Source of the DNA: a virus
DNA length: 40,441 bases
Virus record (IMG/VR): IMGVR_UViG_3300032516_000068
Span: 1 to 40,441 of that record
Direction: 5' to 3' (one strand)
Of the stretch, positions 15,521 to 24,600 are shown piece by piece. The position numbers were made by a program, and so were the translations under genes. How positions within the stretch are numbered: position 1 is the first letter of the stretch; each line of letters starts with the position of its first letter. Under the pieces are notes generated by a model that was not told where the DNA came from, made no database searches, and was given only the letters and a program-made list of their open reading frames with translations.

Positions 15521-16033
15521 ATGGCTACATCAATTGAAAAATTCGTTAAGTTCCAACCAATTCAAGATGAGTTTCAGCGTTATATGCGTGAGCGCAATCA
15601 AGAAGGTCGTCCTAAAGTAGATGAAACGCTTCGTGAGCGAGTTAATAAATATCGAGATCAAGAGTTCCTTGATAAAGAACTTGAAGACGAAGACAAATAC
15701 AAACAAGAATACATTGAAGAGGGGGATCAGCTTCCAGAGACAGATGTTAAGCCAAAGGCAAGTGAGCCTGCTAAACCTCGTAGCGAAGGCGTTCAGCGTA
15801 TGCAGCGCCGGATGCGTGAATCTCTCGGAGAGAAAGACGATACTTCCACGATTACCGTTTCCAAGAAAGCTAAAGAGCCGGAAGAAAAGAAAGGCAAAAC
15901 TATTCCTGCATTTGAGAAGGCTGGCAAACCAGCTACGATGCGCGTTGGTGGAAGCAAGCCATCATCCAGCCCAGAGCAACTTGAAGCTCGTAAAAAAATG
16001 CTTCGTAGAAATGCTATCTTTGGAAGGAAGTAA
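15521..16033 (+). CDS. Highly charged hypothetical protein, 170 aa
   Basis: Very rich in Glu, Lys and Arg, predicted helical or disordered. The N-terminal 65 residues (EKFVKFQPIQDEFQRYMRER, then DQEFLDKELEDEDKYKQEY) are helical. The middle is Pro/Lys-rich with a STITVSKKAKE segment (residues 109-118), and the C-terminus (EARKKMLRRNAIFGRK) is basic. The TITVSK motif recurs in the next protein. No enzyme motif or membrane segment. Its position directly before the ejection-type protein group suggests a virion-interior or assembly role, which is inference only. Confidence 0.6.
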   Translation: MATSIEKFVKFQPIQDEFQRYMRERNQEGRPKVDETLRERVNKYRDQEFLDKELEDEDKYKQEYIEEGDQLPETDVKPKASEPAKPRSEGVQRMQRRMRESLGEKDDTSTITVSKKAKEPEEKKGKTIPAFEKAGKPATMRVGGSKPSSSPEQLEARKKMLRRNAIFGRK

Positions 16034-16035
16034 TT

Positions 16036-17079
16036 ATGACTGAAAAGCAATTCACAGAAGCTGGTAAAACAGGTCAAAGAATAAGAGGTGCTCTTGCTAA
16101 TGCATATCGCGGATTTAATTCTGGATTTACGAATTATGTTCAAGAACCGCTTTTGAATTTGTATCCTCAAGTTATTGCTAACCCAACATACGCTGCTGCA
16201 GAGGCTATTGCGGGTGCATTGGATGTCCCGCTTAATTTAGGAAGGCTCCCATATTACGAAATTGAAACAGAGGAGGAACGCAATAATAGATTGTCTCAAG
16301 AATCAAATATTAAAAATGAAGAAGAGATTACTACTATTACTGTAAGCAAGCCCAAGAAACAACTAGCCACAAAACTATATCGAGTTATGTATGCTGGGAA
16401 GGGCGCTGAAAGCTCCGAAGTATACGAAACAAAAGAAGAAGCTGATGCTGCGTTGAAAAAAGCTGGCGGGAAGGGTGCTGTTGCTGGAGTTAATCTTCAA
16501 CAAAAAACCCGTGGTGGAGAAATGCTTTCTGCGGATGAAACGGAAGCAAGAAAACAAAAGTATGAAAAACAACTTAATCAATCCAAGATGGATAAAATTG
16601 TTTATGATAAGCAGTTGAAAAGGGCTGAATCTCCAGAATATAAGGCGGCACTACAAGAAAGAGGCAGTCTAGCTAACGAGGCTAAACTTACTAAAGACAA
16701 GGAAGCTGGCGCGGGATTTGAATCATGGCGTTCTGATGTTGAGGCGCGTAGATCATCTGAAGGTGCTATAAATAGATATAGCCAGCAACTTGGATTGCTT
16801 AAACAAGCATATAGTAAAGCAAGTAGCAGTGGTGATCCTATTGGCGCTCTTAGAATTTCTCAAGCTATACAAGCATTTCAATCTGATGTTCCTGAAGAAA
16901 TGGGCGATCGTAAGAAATATTTTGAACAAAATGCAGTTCGTGAAAGAGATGCAATGCTTGCTGAGAAAGCTAGACTGGCACAAGAAGAGGATGAAAGAAA
17001 TAGAAGGACAGCATTAGCAAATCCTGATTATACTTACAGTAATCCATTTAGTAGACGCTCTAATTTTACATATCAATAA
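16036..17079 (+). CDS. Hypothetical protein, 347 aa, probable internal-virion accessory
   Basis: A GGAAGGAAG ribosome site lies just before the ATG. Residues 10-70 are Ala/Tyr/Gly-rich (TGQRIRGALANAYRGFNSGF), possibly amphipathic. TITVSK at 100-105 matches the preceding protein. A small alpha/beta segment follows (residues about 113-155, LYRVMYAGKGAESSEVYETK). The rest is long charged helix, with YSQQLGLLKQAYSKASSSGD and VRERDAMLAEKARLAQEEDE. No catalytic motif. The helical, Ala/Gln-rich composition and location upstream of the giant protein resemble podoviral ejection-protein clusters; function unproven. Confidence 0.6.
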   Translation: MTEKQFTEAGKTGQRIRGALANAYRGFNSGFTNYVQEPLLNLYPQVIANPTYAAAEAIAGALDVPLNLGRLPYYEIETEEERNNRLSQESNIKNEEEITTITVSKPKKQLATKLYRVMYAGKGAESSEVYETKEEADAALKKAGGKGAVAGVNLQQKTRGGEMLSADETEARKQKYEKQLNQSKMDKIVYDKQLKRAESPEYKAALQERGSLANEAKLTKDKEAGAGFESWRSDVEARRSSEGAINRYSQQLGLLKQAYSKASSSGDPIGALRISQAIQAFQSDVPEEMGDRKKYFEQNAVRERDAMLAEKARLAQEEDERNRRTALANPDYTYSNPFSRRSNFTYQ

Positions 17080-17080
17080 A

Positions 17081-17842
17081 ATGGCTACAAGAAGACGTGG
17101 AACCACAATTGATGATCTTGGTATTTTTGAGGGTGGATTAACTCCTGCTCAAATGATAATGCAGTCTGAACTTGCTCAAACTCCAAGTGCATTTAGTTAT
17201 GCAGACCTTGATAAGAAGTATCCAACAAGGCAAGTTACTCCAATGGTTCCAACATACATTCAACAAAAACTTGATGAAGACCGGCTTGAACAAAAAGAAC
17301 AATTGGCTACACAAAGATATAGGGAGGCGCAGGCAAACATTTATGAATCGCAGTTGAATGAAAAAATTCAAGCTGCTGAACAAATCCCATTGGCAAGACA
17401 AGCGTTCTCGCAACTCAATCCGCAAGACCCAAAGTATCCAAAAATGCGCGATGAGATCCTAATGAACTACCCATACGTTGAAGGTGATACTGCTTTTATG
17501 AAGAGTATCGTTGGAAGGAATGATCGAGTATACGAGAACTATTTCAAAAAGAATCTTGCTGTTCAGAATCTAACTCTTAAAGACTTGGATGATTCATATA
17601 AAACAATTCAAGCTATAGAGGCAAGTGCGGCTGACAGAGGGCTATCGCCAATGGAGAATGACTTGATAAATATGCATAGGACAAGAATCAAATCTGGACT
17701 GCAACAACAAGGGGTTAGTGGCGAGGATTCCGATATTGCTCAAGCAAGAAACCTTATTTCTAAGCGACCAGAACTAAAGGATGAGGTAAATAAAAGATTG
17801 ATTTCCGCAGGAAAACAACCTATCCCTCAAGATCAGCCATGA
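17081..17842 (+). CDS. Hypothetical helical protein, 253 aa
   Basis: Starts MATRRRGTTIDDLGIFEGGL and is almost entirely helical, with a Gln-rich coiled coil (residues about 60-105) and a C-terminal helical bundle (LKDLDDSYKTIQAIEASAAD, then SGEDSDIAQARNLISKRPEL). No recognisable domain. Ends in an ATGA overlap with the GC-rich methyltransferase gene, so the methyltransferase was joined with exact coupling. It could be an internal-virion or scaffold-like component by composition and neighbourhood. Confidence 0.6.
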   Translation: MATRRRGTTIDDLGIFEGGLTPAQMIMQSELAQTPSAFSYADLDKKYPTRQVTPMVPTYIQQKLDEDRLEQKEQLATQRYREAQANIYESQLNEKIQAAEQIPLARQAFSQLNPQDPKYPKMRDEILMNYPYVEGDTAFMKSIVGRNDRVYENYFKKNLAVQNLTLKDLDDSYKTIQAIEASAADRGLSPMENDLINMHRTRIKSGLQQQGVSGEDSDIAQARNLISKRPELKDEVNKRLISAGKQPIPQDQP

Positions 17843-18678
17843 CTGCCCTCAATCAAACTCTCGAACTACCCCAAGACGCCGCAGGGCAGTCATTGGCTGC
17901 ATCGCCTTGTTCGCTGATTCTTGGCGATTGCCTAGAGGCGATAAAAGACCTGCCGGATAAATCGGTGAACGCGATCATCACAGACCTGCCCTATGGAACG
18001 ACCGCCTGCAAGTGGGATGCGGTGATACCATTCGTGCCGATGTGGGAGCAGGTGCGGCGAGTGCTGAAACAGAATGGAGTGTTTGTGACTACGGCAAGCC
18101 AGCCGTTCACGACCGCGCTGATAGCCTCCAACCTTGCGGCGTTCAAATACTGCTGGACGTGGAATAAGGGCAAGGCTGGAAACTTCGCCACCGCGAAAAT
18201 CCAACCGCTCCGCGTGACGGAGGATGTGGTGGTGTTTGCCTTCGGGCGGTCAACCTACAATCCTCAAATGACTGCCGCGCTCGCTGAAAACAAACGCCCG
18301 CGTGACCGTGCCTACGCCGCCAAAGAGGACACGACGCACGGGATAGCAAGCGGCGTGTTCAAGGTGTCTGAATCTCACGACGAAGACATGAGGCATCCGA
18401 CAAATCTGCTGAACTTCAAGTCCACCGAAGGAGAGTGCAATAACCTGAATCGCGTCCACCCTACGCAAAAACCCGTGGAACTCATGCGCTATCTTGTCAG
18501 GACATACACGAATCCCGGCGACGTAGTGCTGGACCCGTGCATGGGAAGCGGAACGACATGCCTTGCCGCCAAGCTGGAGGGGCGTGGATACATTGGCATC
18601 GAACGAGAACCGAAATACTTTGAAACGGCAAAGACGCGAATCGAGGGAGACGCGGATTTGTTTTCAGCGAACCCTTAA
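17839..18678 (+). CDS. Beta-class DNA methyltransferase (DLPYG type), second copy
   Basis: SAM-dependent DNA amino-methyltransferase, probably N6-adenine. Motif IV DLPYG at residues 49-53, HPTQKP at 207-212, and motif I LDPCMGSGTT at 231-240 followed by GYIGIE. Paralogue of the enzyme at 461-1507: both share GTT-x-CKWD, TASQPFT-x-AL and the SNL-x-AFK-x-x-W-x-WNK block. It has a clean end (DADLFSANP) without the fused extension. GC-rich compared with both neighbours (38 of 60 bases in 18001-18060 are G or C), so recently acquired. It sits between virion genes as a moron-like insertion, and there is no restriction enzyme beside it. Confidence 0.9.
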   Translation: MTALNQTLELPQDAAGQSLAASPCSLILGDCLEAIKDLPDKSVNAIITDLPYGTTACKWDAVIPFVPMWEQVRRVLKQNGVFVTTASQPFTTALIASNLAAFKYCWTWNKGKAGNFATAKIQPLRVTEDVVVFAFGRSTYNPQMTAALAENKRPRDRAYAAKEDTTHGIASGVFKVSESHDEDMRHPTNLLNFKSTEGECNNLNRVHPTQKPVELMRYLVRTYTNPGDVVLDPCMGSGTTCLAAKLEGRGYIGIEREPKYFETAKTRIEGDADLFSANP

Positions 18679-18681
18679 TGT

Positions 18682-21600
18682 ATGGGACTTTTCGACGATC
18701 TTCTTGAGGAAGATAACATTCAGACTGCTCCGAAGCGCAATGGCTTATTTGATGATCTTCTTGAAGAGGATGATCTTGCCTCCAATCAACAGCCTGTTGT
18801 AGATAACTACTTTACTCCTCGCCCACTAAAGACACAGCAAGAAGAACGCGAGATTGGAACATTTGAAGGCATTACAAATGCTGCAAAGAATGCCTTTGAT
18901 TCATCCCGCCAAGCAATGGATGTTGTCGGTGGGGTTACTCCAGAAGAAGCGCAGAACATAGCCAAGATTGAGTTTGATAAGAAATCAAGGAAGCTCGCGC
19001 CTGGTTATGATGAATACCAGAAGGCTGAAGGAATGGATGCGGTATTGGCATTTGCTAAAAACCCAATTGAGGTTACATCAAACATTGTAGCTGAAGGTCT
19101 TGCCGGTAGTTTGCCTGCACTTGGAGCTGGATTGGTTACTGGTGGCGTTGCTGCCGCTGCCGCTGCTCCAACCGTAATTGGCGCACCAGTTGCTTTTACC
19201 GCTGGTCAAGTAGCCGGAACATTTGCTGGATCGCTTGCTACTGAATATGGCGGCAAGGTTCTTGAAGAGCTTCAAGGCGAAGGAATGGATATTTCTGACC
19301 CTGACAGCATCCAAAAATTCTTTAGCAATGAAGAGTTGATGGGCAAGGTAAAGGATAAGGCGCTTACGCGAGGAGTTCCTGTCGCCGCATTTGATGCAAT
19401 ATCTGCTGGCATTGGCGGAAAACTTGGCCGAGTATTTGGAACTAAAGTTCTTACTGAAGGCGAGAAGATTATTGGTAAGCAATTCGCAACTAAAACTGGC
19501 GAAGCTGCTACCGAACTTGGAGCGCAAGCTTTAGCTGGTGGTCTTGGTGAAGTTTCTGGCGCACTTGCCGCTGGAGAGCCAATTGAAGGTAAGGCAGTAT
19601 TTGGTGAGGTTATTGGTGAGGTTGGCCCAGGTTCTGTTGAGGTTATTACAGGGCGAATTGCTGATCAGCGAGCAATGGCTAAAACCAGAGAAGAAGCCAA
19701 GATCAAGGCGACATCTGAACTATCCGCGAAACTTGAAGAGAATAGCGCACCATTGACCGCAAGCGTTGTAACATCAAAATCAGCTACAAATATTGAGCAA
19801 GACAAACTTGCCGCACAACTTGAAGAGGAACTTTTAATACAAGAAACCGCAGCCGCTGCTGCACAACTACCAACAACAGATGCCACTAAAAAAATCATCC
19901 AGCCAGAAGGCATTCGTCAAGAACCTCAAGACGGAACTCAAATCCAACAGGCCACAGGAGCAGGCGTTAGCGATAGCTTACTCAGTGCAACAAGAATCCA
20001 AGAAGAAGGGCAAGTAGCCAGAGACATCGTAAGCGAACTGCAAGCTGTATCGAGCAATACCGCCACAAGTGAGCAGATTGCCCGCCTATCAATGGAAGGA
20101 CTCGTAGATGTCCGTAGAGGCCAAGCTATCATTAACGAGGACGGAGAGGGCATTCTAGCGCAAGCGCAAGCCCCATTGCCAAAGCTCACGCCGGAAGAAA
20201 GAGTGGCTGAAGTTGAGGGGCAAGTAGAAACGCCTCAACCTACATTGAGGGACTTGGTTGTTTCTTCTGGTATTCCAAAGGAGGCGGCAGATTCATATAT
20301 TGAGAACTTAAGGAACGAGGGTCTCGATGATGCTCAAATTGGTGAGATGGCAGATAATTTAAAAACATTAAGGGAAGATGCTGATAGAAGGAATGAAGAG
20401 GATGCTGTAAGGAGCAGGGATATTGCAAGAAGAGCTAGGGCTGGAGATAAAACAGCTAGGGCTGAATTAGAAAGAGAGCGTGGAATTGTAACCGAAGAAC
20501 CTACTATTGGAGAAATTCCGCAAACTTCTCCGATAGTAGGCGAGCAAGTTACAGAGACTACTCCAGTAGAACAAGTTGCTGAAACTCAAATTGCGGAAGA
20601 ACCTATCATCTCGGAAAAACCACAAACTTCTGAGATAGTAGGCGCTGAAACTCCTGCTATTGTTGAACAAGAACAAGTTGCGCCAGTCAGTCAAGAGTTC
20701 AAAGACGAACTAATGATGTCTGGTGTAGCATATGATGGAAACACAAGATACTCGGTTCAACAATCATCTGATGGAACATTTAGGGCTGAACGAATTGCAA
20801 ATGGTCAGCGTGAAGATATTGAGATTGGTTTGCCGGATATTGAAACAGCGCAAAATGTAATTATCAATTCCGTTGGAAAAGAAATTCCTGCAATAACAGT
20901 AGAAACTCCTGCGACAACAACGCCAAAAACTCCACAGCAAGCTCCGAGTGGTATGTCAGTTGAAGAAGCTAAGGCGTATCTTGAGGGAAGAAATAAATCT
21001 ACAATCCTTGGATATTCACCAGAGGATATTATGGCTATGCAGCAAGGCAAGCGTGTTTCCAGAACTATTCCTGCCGCGCCAGTCACCGAGGCTCCCGCTA
21101 TCACGCCCTCCCCCGTAGCTGCACCAGCAGAAGCACCCGCGCCAGAGGTTGCGACTATTCAGCGTGATGTGACGAAACCAGAGCAGATGACGGAAGAAGA
21201 ATTTTCATCTTCCGGCATTGAACCTCAAGTGCATATCGTTAATCAAACTGCATCGAGACTTGGAGTTTCTAATATTAGAGATATTCCATTATCTGAAATT
21301 CATAAACAAATAATTAATGATAAGGTTGGATATATCAATCAAGCTATTGATCTTGCTAAAAATGGAATAATGAAGGGAGTTAGCAAAAAGAAAGCTAAAG
21401 AAGTAGGAAATCAAAGACTATCTTATGCTAAAGATTATAAATTTTCTGCATCTGCCGTTGATTCATACGGAATCAAACTTCCCGAAGGCTACGTCAAACA
21501 AGGAGACCTATATGTTTACCAGCCCACTCCAGCAGTATCTGAAGCTCCAACTCAGCCAGAAGGCGTCGCGGTAGGCAACCGCATCAAGCTAGGAAAGAGT

Positions 21601-24600
21601 CCACAAACCTACACCATCGAAGAAGTAATTCCGCAGACGGCAATAGAGATAGATTTAGGCGAGCAGTATTACTCTGTTAAGAACGAGCGGACAGGAGAAG
21701 TGCAAGTAGTAGAGGCAATGGACATGAAGAAGGTTGGCGGGAAGAAGGCGCGGAAGATTGCTGTTTCTACTCAACAGCAGATGCTTTGGTCAACTCCAAA
21801 TGAGGAAATAGTCACGCCAATTCCAGAAGCGAATCGCTACAAATACGAAGAAGCTGTAAAGTTGGTTGACTCCTACTTTGACAAGGAAGGAATACCAGAA
21901 GGCATTGTTATCGTAAACAATACTACTGATCCAGACCTTGAGATGAAGGCTGGATACTTCGTAGATCGTGGACAGATCGTGATTAACCTAGCGTATATCG
22001 CTAAAGGAGAAAACCTATCGGATATTATTTCACACGAACTTGGTCACTTCATCTTTAGTGATCCACAGTTTCAAGCTGACTTCAAAGCATTTTGGGACTT
22101 GATGACACCAGAAGAGCAAGCTGATGCAGATAGAATCATCAACCAATTTTACAACAAAGAAACTGGAGCAATCCAGATGGAAGAGAAGCAAGTCCGTGCA
22201 TTCATGCAGTTGATCCAAGAGAGCAAGGCAATGCCGAAGTGGAAGCAACTTCTGGACAGCATCAAGCTTTGGATCAACGAGAAACTTGGAACTAACTTCC
22301 TTGTTACGGATAGAGGCGCATTGTCAGTTCTTGCTGCCGCACACAAGCGATTCAAGAGTGGTGAGCGCATCATCCGTGAGATTGATTCTGGTGTGCTGAA
22401 GACAGCAGAGACAGCACAGGATGCGGAGTATCTTGCAGCAGTTGAACGTGGAGACATGGAGACTGCACAGAGGATGGTGGATGAGGCGGCAAAGAAGGCG
22501 GGGTATGATATTAAGGGATTCCACGGAACAAGATCACAGGAGCAATTTAATGTTTTTAAACCTAATCCAGCTCTTGGTGGAGCTATTTTTGTAGCAACAG
22601 ATATAAATGAAGCGTCTGTTTTTGGTAGGGTTATGCCTGTATTTTTTAAAGCCGAAAATGTTAGAAAAGGTGTTGTTCGTTCATATAATGAAGTTCAAGC
22701 TATCGCAAAAGCAAAAGAAAGAGGTCAAAACGCTATTCGTGTAACTGATGGGATGGGCGCACCAATCAACTATGCTGTATTTAATCCAGAACAAATCAAA
22801 TCTGCAGACCCAGTAACCTACGATGACGCAGGCAATGTGATCCCTCTCTCGCAGAGGTTCCGCACTACATCTCCAGACATCCGAAGGATGGTAGCAGAAC
22901 CTCGCCGCGAGCAAGTAGCTGGCAGGGAGCGTGGAGACATTATCACAACTCCAGAAGGAATTATCAAGCAAACCAACGAGGTATTGCGTAATAAGTTCTT
23001 TGATGGATCAGAGGTATCTGATGAGGCTACTTTAAACGCATGGAACTACATAGAGCAAATGCTTGATATTAAATCCGGCGCGGCTAACGATCTTGCTGGG
23101 CAAATCAATGATGTTGTAGATCAAGAGACAAATTCTGATACAAGAATTGGAGCAAGTTTGTTTTCCGTATCGCTGGCTAATTACGCTGCAAAGTTAACCG
23201 CTCAAGGTGACACAACAATGATTTCATATATTATCCGTAGGATTAATCGTATGCCTATTGATAAACTTGCTGGAGGAATAAGCGAATCTGCTGCTGCATT
23301 AAGAGCGAAAAGAGAATACAATATTGATGGATTCAATACGCTTAAAACTGAAGGAAAGTCTAAAGTAGAAAGAACAGCTGCCGCATTGTTTGGAACAGAT
23401 AGGCCGAGTGAAGAGCAGGTAAAATCTGTTGATGATGCTATTAAAGCATCGGAAGATACATCTATCGGAGAACCAGAAGAAGTTGCTGGAGAGATTGAAA
23501 AGGTAGAGAAGAGAACTGGTCGAAAAGTTGTTAAGAAGATTGAGGATAAGATTAAAGAATCTACTGAACCAAAGAAAGAAGAGCTTCTTATTTCATTCCA
23601 AAACCTTAATGCAGATAAGAAAATAAAAGGCATTAAACTTACCTATAGTCCCGAGAAGGTTAATCCTTCTAAAAACATTAAAGACTTCATTGTTGGCAAA
23701 CTCGCCGACTATAGAAAGACGCTTGTCAATCAAGGGGCTGGTGGACTTGAATCCACATTCTGGCAGACGATGAGCGACCAAGAGCGCAAAGAGGGGCCAC
23801 TTGCAGAACTTGATAAAGCTCAAAACAACGAGCTTGCGAAGATCGTCCAGAAAACGCTGATTGATCTTGGACTCAAAGGTGAGCCGCCTAACACCAAGAT
23901 GACCGACATTGAGAAGGTTGCGTCTATATTGAACGAGAATAAATTGAGTGATGAGAAGAGGATTGAAGCTGACCAAAGAATCGTAGCAGAGATTGAGCGC
24001 AGGAGAGAAGGCGAGCTTGCCGCTGGTTATACGCCAGAAGCTGTAAACGCAAAATATGACATTATTCTTGATGCGTGGAACCAGTCAATGAGCAGACAGC
24101 TTAATATGCCTGTTAGTGACAATATGCTTCAGCGTCTCATTAGCTCCGAACTAAAGGAGCAAAAGAAAAAGATTAGTGAACTGATTGACGAGCCGGACGG
24201 CAAGGTTACAGTTAAAACAAAGCGGAACATCGTTGATTCTATTATTCGTAAAATCTACGGAGTATCAAAAGAGTTTGAGACTGGAATAGAGATAGATGAA
24301 AACTACGATGGTCTTAAAGGCTATCTGGAGAAATCCATTGATAATATGTATGCACGGCAAATTGAAAAAAAGAATGCCGCATATGCAAAACGCCAGGCTA
24401 AAATATCATTGCGTAATAATGTTGAAGGTCAAGCGCAGTCCATTATCGATCAACTTGCAAACCAGCTATCCGACACTCCAGTTTTCCCTCAAAAGGAAGA
24501 GAATCAAATCAAAGCTATTGTTCAACAAGACTTGAGGCAGAAGCCAAGAATGAACCGCAAGGAAGCGTGGACAAATCAACTTACCGCTAAACTCATTCAA

